Source of the DNA: Sphingomonas sp. OK281
GTDB taxonomy: Bacteria > Pseudomonadota > Alphaproteobacteria > Sphingomonadales > Sphingomonadaceae
Reading direction: 5' to 3'
DNA length: 64,000 bases
Assembly: GCF_900115295.1 (NCBI RefSeq)
Contig: NZ_FOVZ01000001.1
Location: forward strand, 434,001 to 498,000
The translations under genes were made by a program, and so were the position numbers. Of this stretch, positions 27,737 to 36,544 are shown piece after piece. Position 1 is the stretch's first letter. Each line of letters begins with the position of its first letter. The notes below the pieces were generated by a model. That model made no database searches. It was given only the letters and a program-made list of their open reading frames with translations, and was not told the DNA's origin.

Positions 27737-28200
27737 ATCTGCGCGGTCACCAAGGCATCGATCGCCCCCTGGAGAATGTAGGCCGCGGCCATCTTGTCGA
27801 CGAGTTCGGCGCGTTTGGCGCGGCTCGCGTCCTGTTCGATCAGCGTGCGGGTAACGGCGACGGTCGACCAGCGCTCGTCCTGGAGCAGGATCGGCAGGCC
27901 CATGTCCTTGAGATTCTGCGCGAACGCCCGCGTCGATTGCGAGCGCGGGCTTTCGCTTCCGTCAAGGTTGATCGGCAGGCCGATGACGAGACCGACGACC
28001 GCCTGCGCCTTGATGATCTCGGCAAGTGCGGCCTTGTCCTTCTGGAACTTGGTGCGGCGGATCAGGAGCGCGGGGCTCGCGAACGACCAGCCGGCGTCGC
28101 AGAGCGCGGTGCCGATCGTCTTGGTGCCGACGTCGAGGCCGATCAGCCGGCCGCCGTTGGGGAGCGCATCGCGAAACTGCGCGGCGGAGAGCGTGATCAT
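27733..28200 (-). CDS. ruvX: YqgF/RuvX Holliday-junction resolvase-like nuclease
   Basis: A 155-residue RNase H-fold protein: [18 protein letters not shown] has the first catalytic Asp, [16 protein letters not shown] the second conserved segment, and [13 protein letters not shown] plus [14 protein letters not shown] carry the remaining acidic residues. The family acts in pre-16S rRNA 5' end maturation in Escherichia coli and was proposed as a Holliday junction resolvase. Its stop overlaps the convergent membrane-protein stop, and its ATG overlaps the stop of the DUF3089 gene upstream (ATGA), so it is translated with that gene. Confidence 0.92.
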   Translation of the reverse strand: MITLSAAQFRDALPNGGRLIGLDVGTKTIGTALCDAGWSFASPALLIRRTKFQKDKAALAEIIKAQAVVGLVIGLPINLDGSESPRSQSTRAFAQNLKDMGLPILLQDERWSTVAVTRTLIEQDASRAKRAELVDKMAAAYILQGAIDALVTAQI

Positions 28201-29303
28201 TTGAAAGCCTTCAGGCGGCGGTTGGCGTCGGCGCGGATGTTCGCCCAGAACAGGCTGTAGTCGTAGACGTGGTAGTTGTTGCCGGGCAGCACGTACGGCC
28301 CGAGGTTCGGGCCCTCGCCGATCAGCAGGAATCCGCGGTCGGCACAGCGGGCGGGCACGCTGCCGATGGCGATCGTCGCGGTCTTCAGGTCCGCGGACGG
28401 GACGAGCGTGCCGAGGTTGGCGGTGGCGGGCGCGGCGGTGTACGGCATCCCGGTCAGCGGGTTGGTACATACCATCGGCGTGCCCTTGCGCGGCTGGCCG
28501 TTGAAGCCTGTGGTCTGGTCGTACGCGTCGACGATCAGCGAGGGATCGGCGGGCTCGGCGAAACTTTCCCACGACAGGATGCAACCGGTCTGATCCGGTG
28601 CGCGACATTCGGGGAGGCCCATCTTCGGCAGGTCAGTCGCGCGCGAGACGGGCCAGCCGACGACATACGCCGCGACGATCCGTGCCTTCAGCTTCGGGTC
28701 GGTGGCGATGCGGTCGCGGAGCAGGCGGGTGAGATGGAGCGCGCCCTGGCTATGTCCGGCGAGGATGATCGGGCGCTTCGGGCCAGCTTCTTTAAGGAAC
28801 CGGTCGAACGCCGCAGACACATCGCCGTAAGCCAGCGCCAGCGCGCGTTCGCTATCGGCGGCGCTGGTCAGGAACGCGCCGAACGTCGCCTGGCGGTAGC
28901 GCGGTGCCCAGATGTCGCCCGCCTCGTTGAACGCGCTGGCCTGGCCGCGGAGGAACAGTTCCGCTCGGGCATTGGTCTCGGGATCGTCGATCGGTGCGTT
29001 CCAATGGTCGCGGTTGATGTACGAGGTCGGGTGGATGAAAAAGATCGCCGCGCCCGTGCCGGGCTTGCCGGGCGTGTAGCCGGGGGGCGTCCAGAGTGCG
29101 GGATTGCCGGGCGCATCGGGCCGGGCGAGCCACATGATCTTTCGCGCGTAGATGTTGCGCGGGGCTTCGCGTTGCGCCTGGAAGGTCTCGCTCGGGACCA
29201 TCACCGCGCGCATCAGCTGCGTGCCGAACAGGCGGTAGGCGAGCAGGGCGGCGATCGCGAGGACGATCATCGCGGCGACGAAATAGAGAAACTTGCGGGC
29301 CAA
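28197..29303 (-). CDS. DUF3089 alpha/beta-hydrolase, membrane-anchored
   Basis: A 368-residue protein with one N-terminal membrane segment ([19 protein letters not shown]) that should leave the rest in the periplasm. The catalytic part has the oxyanion stretch [18 protein letters not shown], a nucleophile elbow [11 protein letters not shown] and a C-terminal histidine region ([12 protein letters not shown]). DUF3089 proteins belong to the lysophospholipase-like alpha/beta hydrolases; substrate unknown. Upstream gene of a two-gene unit with ruvX. Confidence 0.8.
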   Translation of the reverse strand: MARKFLYFVAAMIVLAIAALLAYRLFGTQLMRAVMVPSETFQAQREAPRNIYARKIMWLARPDAPGNPALWTPPGYTPGKPGTGAAIFFIHPTSYINRDHWNAPIDDPETNARAELFLRGQASAFNEAGDIWAPRYRQATFGAFLTSAADSERALALAYGDVSAAFDRFLKEAGPKRPIILAGHSQGALHLTRLLRDRIATDPKLKARIVAAYVVGWPVSRATDLPKMGLPECRAPDQTGCILSWESFAEPADPSLIVDAYDQTTGFNGQPRKGTPMVCTNPLTGMPYTAAPATANLGTLVPSADLKTATIAIGSVPARCADRGFLLIGEGPNLGPYVLPGNNYHVYDYSLFWANIRADANRRLKAFK

Positions 29304-29408
29304 GCGGGACCTTCCGTGCAGGCGGTCCCGCTCCCGTGCCGCATGCTGGGGAAGGTTGCAACGGGCGCCTGACTGTTGAGGAAACCGCCGGCGGCTCGGA
29401 ACTGGCTT

Positions 29409-29486
29409 GTTCCCCCGCGGAGGCGGGGGCCCAGGATCTCGGGCGGTATCGTTTGTAATCCTGGGCCCCCGCCTCCGCGGGGGAAC
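29409..29486. repeat. palindromic element (GGGGGCCCAGGAT type)
   Basis: Left arm TTCCCCCGCGGAGGCGGGGG plus CCCAGGAT; right arm ATCCTGGG plus CCCCCGCCTCCGCGGGGGAA. The arms are perfect complements of 28 bases with a ~20-base centre. It lies in the 247-base space between divergent genes (DUF3089 and gatC). Confidence 0.85.
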
Positions 29487-29550
29487 CAGAAGAAGACGCG
29501 GCGCTAGAAGGGTGTTGCGCGCCCGCCGCGCCGGGTGCTAGCCGCAGCCC

Positions 29551-29853
29551 ATGTCCGTAGATACTGCAACCGTGAAGCGGATCGCGAGCCTTGCGCGCAT
29601 CGCGATCACCGACGAGGACGCCGCCCGCATGGCGCCGGAACTCGGAAACATCCTTGGCTGGATCGAGATGCTCGAAGAGGTCGACACGACCGGTATCGAG
29701 CCGATGACCGCCGTCATCCCCAACACGCTGCGGTTGCGCGACGACGTCGTCAACGCCGACCCGCTGACCGGCGGTGGCATTCGTGAGCAGGTCCTCGCCA
29801 ATGCGCCCGTGGCCGAACACGGGTTCTTCGCCGTGCCCAAGGTGATCGAATAA
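29551..29853 (+). CDS. gatC: Asp-tRNA(Asn)/Glu-tRNA(Gln) amidotransferase subunit C
   Basis: A 100-residue scaffold subunit of the GatCAB complex, which amidates misacylated Glu-tRNA(Gln) and Asp-tRNA(Asn). The sequence follows the family: [39 protein letters not shown], and [13 protein letters not shown]. The stop overlaps the gatA start (TAATG). Presence of the complex implies that this organism makes Gln-tRNA by the indirect route. Confidence 0.95.
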   Translation: MSVDTATVKRIASLARIAITDEDAARMAPELGNILGWIEMLEEVDTTGIEPMTAVIPNTLRLRDDVVNADPLTGGGIREQVLANAPVAEHGFFAVPKVIE

Positions 29854-31337
29854 TGACCGACCTTACAGATCTCGGGATCGCAGGCATCCGCGACGGCGTC
29901 CGCGACGGCAGCTTCAAGGCGCGCGAAGTTGCTGATGCATTCATCGTAAAGGTGAGCCAGGCCCAGGCGTTGAACGCGTTTCTTGTCGAGACGCCCGAGC
30001 ACGCGATCGCCGCCGCCACCGCCGCTGATACCGCGCGCGAAGCCGGCGAGACGCTCAAGCCGCTGGCCGGCGTGCCGATCGGCATGAAGGACCTGTTCTG
30101 CACGAAGGGCGTCACGACGACCGCGGCGAGCCATATCCTCGAAGGCTTCACGCCGACCTACGAGTCGACCGTCTCGCAGAACCTGTGGGACGCCGGCGCG
30201 GGGATGCTCGGCAAGCTGAACATGGACCAGTTCGCGATGGGCTCGTCGAACGAGACCTCGGCGTTCGGCAACGTGATCTCGCCGTGGAAACGCAACGACG
30301 GCGGTAATGCGTCGCTGGCACCAGGCGGCTCGTCGGGCGGTTCGTCGTCGGCAGTCGCCGCACGGCTCTGCCCCGGCGCGACCGGCACCGACACCGGCGG
30401 TTCTATCCGCCAGCCCGCCGCCTTCACCGGCATCAGCGGCATCAAGCCGACCTATGGCCGCTGCTCGCGCTGGGGGACGATCGCGTTCGCGTCGTCGCTC
30501 GACCAGGCCGGGCCGATGGCCCGCGACGTCCGTGACTGCGCGATCCTGCTCGAGGCGATGGCCGGGTTCGACGCCAAGGACGGCACCTCGTTGCAGCTCG
30601 ACGTGCCGAAATGGGAAGCGGGTTTGTCCGGCAATCTCAACGGCCTGCGCGTCGGCATTCCCAAGGAATATCGCGTCGACGGGATGCCCGAGGAGATCGA
30701 GGCGCTCTGGCAGCAGGGCATCGACTGGCTGAAGGACGCCGGCGCGACGATCGTCGAGGTCTCGCTCCCGCACACCAAATACGCGCTGCCCGCCTATTAC
30801 ATCATCGCGCCCGCCGAAGCGTCGTCGAACCTCGCGCGCTATGACGGCGTCCGTTACGGTATCCGCGACCTGCCGACCGGCGCCGGCCTGCAGGACATGT
30901 ACGCCGCGACGCGTGCCGATGGCTTCGGCCCCGAGGTGAAGCGTCGCATCATGATCGGCACCTACGTCCTCTCGGCCGGCTTCTACGACGCGTATTACAC
31001 GCAGGCGCAGAAGGTCCGGACGCTGATCGCGCGCGATTTCGAGCGGGCTTGGGAGACGTGCGACGTGCTGCTGACGCCGACCGCACCCTCGGCGGCGTTC
31101 GCGCTCGGCGAGAAGTCGGCGGATCCAATTGCGATGTATTTGAACGACGTCTTCACCGTGCCCTCGAGCCTCGCGGGCCTGCCAGCGATGTCGGTGCCGG
31201 GTGGCCTCGACAAGCAGGGTCTGCCGCTCGGGCTGCAGATCATCGGCAAGCCGCTCGACGAGCAAGGCGTGCTGAACGCAGGGCTCGCGATCGAACAGCG
31301 AGCGGGGTTCGTCGCCAGGCCGGATGTTTGGTGGTGA
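29853..31337 (+). CDS. gatA: Asp-tRNA(Asn)/Glu-tRNA(Gln) amidotransferase subunit A
   Basis: The 494-residue glutaminase/amidase subunit liberates ammonia from glutamine and channels it to GatB. It has the amidase signature with the Ser-cisSer-Lys triad: Lys in [10 protein letters not shown], the cis-Ser in [16 protein letters not shown] and the nucleophile Ser in [14 protein letters not shown]. Length and motif order are those of bacterial GatA. It overlaps gatC by one base and is followed, with overlap, by a small ORF and gatB. Confidence 0.95.
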   Translation: MTDLTDLGIAGIRDGVRDGSFKAREVADAFIVKVSQAQALNAFLVETPEHAIAAATAADTAREAGETLKPLAGVPIGMKDLFCTKGVTTTAASHILEGFTPTYESTVSQNLWDAGAGMLGKLNMDQFAMGSSNETSAFGNVISPWKRNDGGNASLAPGGSSGGSSSAVAARLCPGATGTDTGGSIRQPAAFTGISGIKPTYGRCSRWGTIAFASSLDQAGPMARDVRDCAILLEAMAGFDAKDGTSLQLDVPKWEAGLSGNLNGLRVGIPKEYRVDGMPEEIEALWQQGIDWLKDAGATIVEVSLPHTKYALPAYYIIAPAEASSNLARYDGVRYGIRDLPTGAGLQDMYAATRADGFGPEVKRRIMIGTYVLSAGFYDAYYTQAQKVRTLIARDFERAWETCDVLLTPTAPSAAFALGEKSADPIAMYLNDVFTVPSSLAGLPAMSVPGGLDKQGLPLGLQIIGKPLDEQGVLNAGLAIEQRAGFVARPDVWW

Positions 31338-31501
31338 GTTGGATCGGCGAGATGTTTTTCCAGGTCATTGGGGAAGGTCTCGCCGAGAGCTTTAAGCGGT
31401 TACGCTTCGGTCGATCGCGATCGACGCCCATTAGCCGAGAACGACAGAAAACGCTGAAACGGCGCGCGCTGCAGCGCCAGAACAGACGGAAGAACCGATG
31501 A
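31334..31501 (+). CDS. small basic protein between gatA and gatB
   Basis: A 55-residue frame from GTG 31334 (overlapping the gatA stop) to a TGA that overlaps the gatB ATG (ATGA). An ATG at 31352 would give 49 residues and sits after GGATCGGCGAG. The N-terminal half is mildly hydrophobic ([17 protein letters not shown]) and the C-terminal half very basic ([17 protein letters not shown] then RRKNR). No family is recognised. The exact fit between two coupled genes and the high Arg/Lys content suggest a real protein that may touch RNA or the GatCAB-tRNA complex. Coding status is inferred from context. Confidence 0.6.
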   Translation: MSWIGEMFFQVIGEGLAESFKRLRFGRSRSTPISRERQKTLKRRALQRQNRRKNR

Positions 31502-32979
31502 GCGATTACAGGATTCAGGGCGAAACCGGCGAGTGGGAGGTCGTGGTCGGCCTCGAAGTGCATGCGCAGGTGACGTCGAACGCCAAGCTCTTCTCGGGCG
31601 CGGCGACCGCGTTCGGCGCGGAACCCAACACGCAGGTGTCGCTGGTCGATGCGGCGATGCCAGGCATGCTGCCGGTCCCGAACCGCGAGTGCATCCGCCA
31701 GGCGGTCCGCACTGGCATGGCGATCGAGGCGCAGATCAACAAATGGTCGCGGTTCGACCGTAAGAATTACTTCTACGCCGATCTGCCGCAGGGCTATCAG
31801 ATCAGCCAGCTCTATCATCCGATCGTCGGTGAGGGCGCGATCGACATCAGCCTCGACGAGAAGAACCCCGATGCCGCGGGCAAGCGGATCGGCGTCGAGC
31901 GCATCCATGTCGAGCAGGATGCGGGCAAGCTGATGCACGACCAGCATCCGACCCAGTCCTACGTCGACCTCAACCGGTCGGGCGTCGCGCTGATGGAGAT
32001 CGTGTCGAAGCCCGATCTTGCTTCGCCAGCGGAAACAGGGGCTTACCTGCGGAAGTTGCGATCGATCCTGCGCTATGTCGGATCGTGCGACGGCAACATG
32101 GAAGAGGGCTCGATGCGCGCCGACGTCAATGTCAGCGTGCGCAAGCCCGGCGATGAGCTCGGCACGCGGACCGAGACGAAGAACGTCAATTCGGTACGCT
32201 TCGTGATGGCGGTGGTCGAGCAGGAGGCCAAGCGTCAGGTCGAGGTGCTCGAAGCCGGCGGCAAGATCCAGCAGGAAACGCGGCTCTACGATCCCGATCG
32301 CAACGAGACGCGCTCGATGCGGTCGAAGGAAGATGCGCATGATTACCGCTACTTCCCCGATCCCGACCTGTTGCCGCTGGTGCTCGACGATGCGTTCCTC
32401 GCCGAGTGCCGGGCTTCGTTGCCGGAGTTGCCGGACGCGAAGCGGGCTCGGTATGAGGCGCTCGGGATCACCGCGTATCAGGCGACGGTGCTGACCGCCG
32501 AGGTCGAGGCGGCGCGGTGGTTCGATGCGCTGCTCGACGCGGGCGTGAAGCCGGCGGCGGCGGCGAACTGGACGACTTCGGAGTTGTTCGGCGCGCTCAA
32601 CCGCACGGGTAAGGATATCGAGAACTCGCCGGTGTCGCCTGCGCAGGCGGCGGAATTGCTGGGGCTGATCGCGGATGGCACGCTGTCGGGTAGTCTCGCC
32701 AAGCAGGTGTTCGAGGTGATGCTCGAGACCGGCGACGGCGCGGCGAAGGTGGTCGAGGATCGCGGGTTGAAGCAGACCAGCGATACCGGCGCGATCGAGG
32801 CGGTGATTGCTGACGTGATGGCGGCGAACGCTGACAAGGTCGCTGATTATCGTGGCGGCAAGGACAAGCTGTTCGGGTTCTTTGTTGGGCAGACGATGAA
32901 GGCTATGGGGGGGAAGGCTAACCCTGCTGTAGTGAACGAGGTGTTGAAGGGGATGCTTGGGGAGTCGGTGGCTTCGTAA
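31498..32979 (+). CDS. gatB: Asp-tRNA(Asn)/Glu-tRNA(Gln) amidotransferase subunit B
   Basis: The 493-residue tRNA-binding and kinase subunit activates the misacylated glutamate or aspartate with ATP and amidates it. Features are [20 protein letters not shown], the LPGMLPV-like segment with [44 protein letters not shown], and the C-terminal YqeY-like tail ([17 protein letters not shown] in variant form) that grips tRNA. Complete and of normal length. Confidence 0.95.
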   Translation: MSDYRIQGETGEWEVVVGLEVHAQVTSNAKLFSGAATAFGAEPNTQVSLVDAAMPGMLPVPNRECIRQAVRTGMAIEAQINKWSRFDRKNYFYADLPQGYQISQLYHPIVGEGAIDISLDEKNPDAAGKRIGVERIHVEQDAGKLMHDQHPTQSYVDLNRSGVALMEIVSKPDLASPAETGAYLRKLRSILRYVGSCDGNMEEGSMRADVNVSVRKPGDELGTRTETKNVNSVRFVMAVVEQEAKRQVEVLEAGGKIQQETRLYDPDRNETRSMRSKEDAHDYRYFPDPDLLPLVLDDAFLAECRASLPELPDAKRARYEALGITAYQATVLTAEVEAARWFDALLDAGVKPAAAANWTTSELFGALNRTGKDIENSPVSPAQAAELLGLIADGTLSGSLAKQVFEVMLETGDGAAKVVEDRGLKQTSDTGAIEAVIADVMAANADKVADYRGGKDKLFGFFVGQTMKAMGGKANPAVVNEVLKGMLGESVAS

Positions 32980-33034
32980 AGCTACCGACTTCTTTGCTCT
33001 CTCTCCCGCACCTGCTGGTCTCCCGCCCTTTCCG

Positions 33035-33114
33035 TTCTCCCGCGAAGGCGGGAGTCTAGGGTAACCGAATGCAGCGCTGCTTGATTCCTGGGCCCCCGCG
33101 TTCGCGAGGGAACT
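33035..33114. repeat. palindromic element after gatB
   Basis: GTTCTCCCGCGAAGGCGGGAG at the left and GGGCCCCCGCGTTCGCGAGGGAAC at the right (arms imperfect), with CTAGGGTAACCGAATGCAGC between. Same family as the elements at 29409 and 52837. The ~290 bases between gatB and the protease gene are otherwise occupied by a second element. Confidence 0.75.
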
Positions 33115-33147
33115 AGCAGAAGTGTAGTTCGCTGCCTCCAACACGCC

Positions 33148-33251
33148 CCACCCCGGCGAAGGCCGGGGCCCAATTGGGGGACGGTGATAACGGTGTGCAG
33201 CGCTTCGTTACTGCAACCTTTCCAATTGGGCCCCGGCCTTCGCCGGGGTGG
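33148..33251. repeat. palindromic intergenic element, family A copy 3
   Basis: Left end CCACCCCGGCGAAGGCCGG plus GGCCCAATTGG, right end CCAATTGGGCC plus CCGGCCTTCGCCGGGGTGG; the arms are perfect 30-base complements. The centre includes GATAACGGTG and GTTACTGCAACC. It lies between convergent genes gatB and the protease. Confidence 0.9.
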
Positions 33252-33268
33252 TTGTGTACGGAGGTGGC

Positions 33269-33832
33269 TTACCCATCCGCCTTCTGCGGATGATGCGGCA
33301 CCAGGATCAGCGTGTTCTCCTCCACGCGCCATGACGCCAGTCGCGACAGGAAGTTCATCCCCAGCACGTTCGTCTCGCCAAACGCCGGCGACACCACCAC
33401 CTGCAAATCGCGCGCGACGATCGCACCGAGACGCAGCGAGGTAATCGTGCCCGTCTTAGCCGCGATCGACCCGTTGGCAGTCTGCAAGACGATCGGCACC
33501 ACGCCAACCCGCGCTTCAACCCCAGCTTTCTCCGCCGTCTTCTCCGAAATCGCGGTAATCGTCGCGCCGCTGTCGATCAGCAGCCGCTGGCTTACCCCGT
33601 CGATCGTCGCCCGCGCCCAGAAATGCCCATCCGGCGACATGCGGATGCGAACCTCGCCGCCAACCACCTGCTGGTCCTCGATCTTCAGAAACCGCGCGAT
33701 CTTTCCGACATAGGGGTCGAACTGACGCCGTTGATCGATCGCGACGAACAGCAGTCCGACAAGGACGAGCGTCATCGCCAGATTGACGAGTGTGCGGATG
33801 ATGGGGATGCGCTGCGCCAGGATCAGCAGCAA
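33269..33832 (-). CDS. retropepsin-like aspartic protease (TIGR02281/clan AA type)
   Basis: A membrane-anchored protein with a hydrophobic segment (LVNLAMTLVLVGLLFVAI) and a single retropepsin domain: active-site LLIDSGATITAIS and the later LGMNFLSRL that ends the fold. Members are homodimeric periplasmic proteases of unknown target. The start is uncertain. The frame listed begins at TTG 33832, but the same frame stays open to the TAA at 33968 and the extra ~45 residues look like real protein (an additional hydrophobic segment, QSLYIALGLAVLL). No ATG or GTG exists in that stretch, so initiation at a rare codon or a sequencing error are possible. Confidence 0.75.
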   Translation of the reverse strand: MLLILAQRIPIIRTLVNLAMTLVLVGLLFVAIDQRRQFDPYVGKIARFLKIEDQQVVGGEVRIRMSPDGHFWARATIDGVSQRLLIDSGATITAISEKTAEKAGVEARVGVVPIVLQTANGSIAAKTGTITSLRLGAIVARDLQVVVSPAFGETNVLGMNFLSRLASWRVEENTLILVPHHPQKADG

Positions 33833-33967
33833 TACGGCGAGCCCGAGCGCGATATAGAGGCTCTGGTGCTCGGCAAAGGTGGGAATCGTGGGGATTATCG
33901 GGTCCTGATTGGCGGAAGTGGTATCGTATAGATAGCCACCCCCGCCTGTATGGTTGCTGACGCGAGC

Positions 33968-34186
33968 TTACTGCGCGTCGCCGTCCTGGTTCTTCACGAC
34001 GCCGCCGGTACCACCGACGCCATCGGGCATGCCGGTATCCGTGAACGTCTCGGGCTCGTCGCCGCCTTCGCCGCGCTCGACCGCGTCGGAGCGCGACTCA
34101 ACCGCCTGTTCGATATCGCTGCGACTGTCCTCGTCACGATCCTCGGGGAGCGTTTGGGGGTTCGTGCCGGAATGTGGATCGCTCAC
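33968..34186 (-). CDS. small acidic hypothetical protein
   Basis: A 72-residue hydrophilic protein from GTG 34184-34186 with GGAG nine bases upstream. It begins VSDPHSGTNPQTLPEDRDED and is rich in Asp, Glu, Ser and Gly (RSDIEQAVESRSDAVERGEG); it is probably unstructured and lacks a signal peptide. It lies two bases after the stop of the proline-rich gene and just upstream of the protease, so the three may be one operon. Unrecognised. Confidence 0.55.
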   Translation of the reverse strand: MSDPHSGTNPQTLPEDRDEDSRSDIEQAVESRSDAVERGEGGDEPETFTDTGMPDGVGGTGGVVKNQDGDAQ

Positions 34187-34188
34187 GC

Positions 34189-34344
34189 TCAAAACTCCGG
34201 CTGGACGGGCGCGGGATCGTTCGACGGCGTTCCAGGCGCTGGCACGTCGATGTCCGGCGCGGGCGGATTGAACTCGGGCGGCGGCGCAGTCGGCTCGACG
34301 GGTGACGTCGGGGTCGGGAATTCTGCCGGGGGTTGGGTAGCCAT
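34189..34344 (-). CDS. short proline-rich hypothetical protein (51 residues)
   Basis: Starts MATQPPAEFPTPTSPVEPTA at ATG 34344 with GGAGAGACATC directly upstream, a strong ribosome site. About one residue in three is proline. There is no signal peptide or membrane segment. The protein ends GTPSNDPAPVQPEF with TGA at 34189-34191, and the next gene starts two bases later. It is likely disordered; function unknown. Confidence 0.55.
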   Translation of the reverse strand: MATQPPAEFPTPTSPVEPTAPPPEFNPPAPDIDVPAPGTPSNDPAPVQPEF

Positions 34345-34465
34345 GATGTCTCTCCTTCTGGATGTTCAACGCCTGTAATCGAGCGCGGTTGCGTTGGGAG
34401 TTGCCTATGTGCTTGCCCCCGCATGCATCGTTGGTATAGACGCGCCCGCTACGGCGATGTCCTGT

Positions 34466-34550
34466 GCGGGCGTGGCGGAACTGGTAGACGCGCTTGGTTT
34501 AGGTCCAAGTATCGCAAGATGTGGGGGTTCGAGTCCCTTCGCCCGCACCA
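34466..34550 (+). tRNA. tRNA-Leu (anticodon TAG)
   Basis: An 85-base class II tRNA with acceptor GCGGGCG pairing with CGCCCGC, D arm GGCGGAACTGGTAGACGC, anticodon stem CTTGG/CCAAG with loop TTTAGGT (anticodon TAG), a short variable arm, and GTTCGAGTC in the T arm. CCA is encoded. It reads CUA and, with wobble, other CUN codons. It lies just upstream of tig. Confidence 0.95.
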
Positions 34551-34618
34551 GCCCGCCGCGCAGGCGGGGCGACCGCCCGAAGAATTATCCTGAATGCTCT
34601 TTTAGACAAAGGCCGGAC

Positions 34619-36274
34619 ATGCAGACTGTCGAGACGTTGAACGAGGGCCTCAAGCGCGCCTTTACGCTCACCATCACCGCGAAGGATATCGATGCCAAGG
34701 TCGATGTCGAGCTGAAGCGCCTCGCGCCGCAGATGAAGATGCCGGGCTTCCGTCCGGGCAAGGTGCCGGCGAACCTCATCCGCAAGATGCACGGCCCGGC
34801 GCTGACGCAGGACGCGCTGAATTCGGCGATCCAGGAAGGCGTCCAGACGCTCGTCGCCGAGAAGCAGCTTCGCCCCGCGATGCAGCCTTCGGTCGAGCTC
34901 GAAGACGGCTATGACCTGGGCAAGGACGCCGTGGTCAAGGTCGAGATGGAGGTCCTCCCGCAGGTCCCCGCACCGGCGATCGACGGCCTGAAGCTCGAGC
35001 GCCTGACCGTGCCCGTCGCGGACGACGCGGTCACCGAGCAGCTTCAGAAGTTTGCCGACCAGCAGAAGAAGTGGGACGACGCGGCTGACGATTACGTCGC
35101 CAAAATGGGCGATCTCGTCACCGTCGATTTCGTCGGCAAGACCGCCGACGGCGTCGCGTTCGAGGGCGGCACCGGCACCGACATGGGCGTCGAGCTCGGT
35201 TCGGGTCGTCTCATCCCCGGTTTCGAGGATCAGCTCGTCGGCGTGAAGACCGGCGACGACAAGGTCCTCAACGTGACCTTCCCCGAGGAGTATCAGGAGA
35301 AGTCGCTCGCAGGGCAGCCGGCGACGTTCGACATCACCGTCAAGTCGGTGAAGACCGCGGGCGAGAGCAAGATCGACGAGGATCTGGCCAAGTCGCTCGG
35401 TCTCGAGAGCCTCGAGCAGCTCACCGGTTTGCTCAAGGGTCAGATCGAGCAGGAGCATAACGGTCTCACGCGCACGCACATGAAGCGCAAGCTGCTCGAC
35501 CAGCTCGCCGAGGGTCATGACTTCGAAGTGCCGCCGTCGATGGTCGAAGCCGAGTTCAACCAGATCTGGTCGCAGCTCCAGCACGAAGCCACGCACGAGG
35601 CCGATCCTGAGGCTGCGATGGCCGAGATGGAAGGCGAGCGCGACGATTACCGCAAGATCGCCGAGCGTCGCGTGCGCCTTGGCCTGCTCCTGTCCGAGAT
35701 CGGCCAGGCGAACGGCGTCGAGGTTTCGAACCAGGAAATGCAGCGTCTGCTCGCACAGGCGGCGCAGCAGTATCCGGCCGAGCAGCGCCAGCAGTTCATG
35801 CAGTACGTCCAGCAGGAGCCGATGGCGGCCGCCCAGCTGCGTGCGCCGCTGTACGAGGACAAGGTCGTCGACTTCCTGTTCGAGAAGGCCGAGATCACCG
35901 ACCGCGAAGCGACGCGCGAGGAGCTTGAGGCTGCGATCGAGAGCGAGGACGGGTTCGCCAGCGGTACGCACACGCATGACCACGACAATCACAAGCCGAA
36001 GAAGAAGGCCGCAGCCAAGAAGGCCAAGCCGGCTTCGGACGAGGCTGCTTCGGATGACGCCGTGACGGACGAGGCATCTGCTTCGGACGCGACGGACGAG
36101 GCCAAGCCTGCGAAGAAGGCGCCTGCCAAGAAGAAGTCGGCTCCGGTCGAAGCAGAGACCGCTGTGACGGAGTCGTCGCCGGTTGCTGCGGAGAACGCAG
36201 AGGGTACCGAAGCTGCCGACGCACCGGTGAAGAAGCCGCGCGCGAAGAAGGCTCCGACCAAGACCGAGGCGTAA
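34619..36274 (+). CDS. tig: trigger factor with long charged C-terminal tail
   Basis: Ribosome-bound chaperone with peptidyl-prolyl isomerase activity. The 551-residue protein has the ribosome-binding signature MPGFRPGKVPANLIRKMHG near 40, an FKBP-like PPIase domain (GDLVTVDFVGKTADGVAFEG and PGFEDQLVGVKTGD) and the helical C-terminal chaperone arms. After about residue 440 comes a tail absent from the standard ~430-450 residue family: first His/Asp-rich (GTHTHDHDNHK), then Lys/Ala/Pro repeats (KKKAAAKKAKPA; KKAPAKKKSAP) alternating with acidic stretches. The tail is likely disordered and could bind nucleic acid or metal. ATG 34619 is chosen by family start. Confidence 0.93.
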   Translation: MQTVETLNEGLKRAFTLTITAKDIDAKVDVELKRLAPQMKMPGFRPGKVPANLIRKMHGPALTQDALNSAIQEGVQTLVAEKQLRPAMQPSVELEDGYDLGKDAVVKVEMEVLPQVPAPAIDGLKLERLTVPVADDAVTEQLQKFADQQKKWDDAADDYVAKMGDLVTVDFVGKTADGVAFEGGTGTDMGVELGSGRLIPGFEDQLVGVKTGDDKVLNVTFPEEYQEKSLAGQPATFDITVKSVKTAGESKIDEDLAKSLGLESLEQLTGLLKGQIEQEHNGLTRTHMKRKLLDQLAEGHDFEVPPSMVEAEFNQIWSQLQHEATHEADPEAAMAEMEGERDDYRKIAERRVRLGLLLSEIGQANGVEVSNQEMQRLLAQAAQQYPAEQRQQFMQYVQQEPMAAAQLRAPLYEDKVVDFLFEKAEITDREATREELEAAIESEDGFASGTHTHDHDNHKPKKKAAAKKAKPASDEAASDDAVTDEASASDATDEAKPAKKAPAKKKSAPVEAETAVTESSPVAAENAEGTEAADAPVKKPRAKKAPTKTEA

Positions 36275-36287
36275 GCTTCGCCTCCGT

Positions 36288-36380
36288 CATGCCGGGCTCG
36301 TTCCGGCATCCACCGTTCCGCACACGCTCAACCCGAAGAGCATGCGGAGCGGTGGACCCCGGAACAGGTCCGGGGTGACG
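36288..36380. repeat. inverted repeat after tig
   Basis: GTCATGCCGGGCTCGTTCCGG with, on the right, CCGGAACAGGTCCGGGGTGAC as an imperfect inverse, and an inner pair CCACCGTTCCGCAC / GTGCGGAGCGGTGG-like. This is the common GTCATxCCGG-type bacterial intergenic hairpin and could end the tig transcript. Confidence 0.6.
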
Positions 36381-36403
36381 GGTGGATGGGAATCGGTAAG
36401 AAA

Positions 36404-36460
36404 TTGTTTCCCCGCGAAGGCGGGGACCCAGACTGGGCTCCCGCCTTCGCGGGAGAACAA
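36404..36460. repeat. palindromic element upstream of the GT2 gene
   Basis: TTGTTTCCCCGCGAAGGCGG then GGACCCAG, centre A, CTGGGCTC then CCGCCTTCGCGGGAGAACAA: nearly perfect 57-bp palindrome, the same unit as the one at 52837. Confidence 0.85.
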
Positions 36461-36544
36461 GGAAGTGAAGAGGCGTCCGTGCCCGAGGTGTTCAGCCTGA
36501 AGGCGCCGTACGTCGATCGTGGCGTTTCAATGCGAGGGCAGGGC

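Noticed and set aside
29538..31265. 575-codon open frame on the minus strand opposite gatC/gatA
   Set aside because: Shadow frame; gatCA are complete and coupled.
34394..34618. N-terminal extension of tig through the tRNA-Leu gene
   Set aside because: The frame is open but crosses a tRNA with full cloverleaf; the family start at 34619 is clear.
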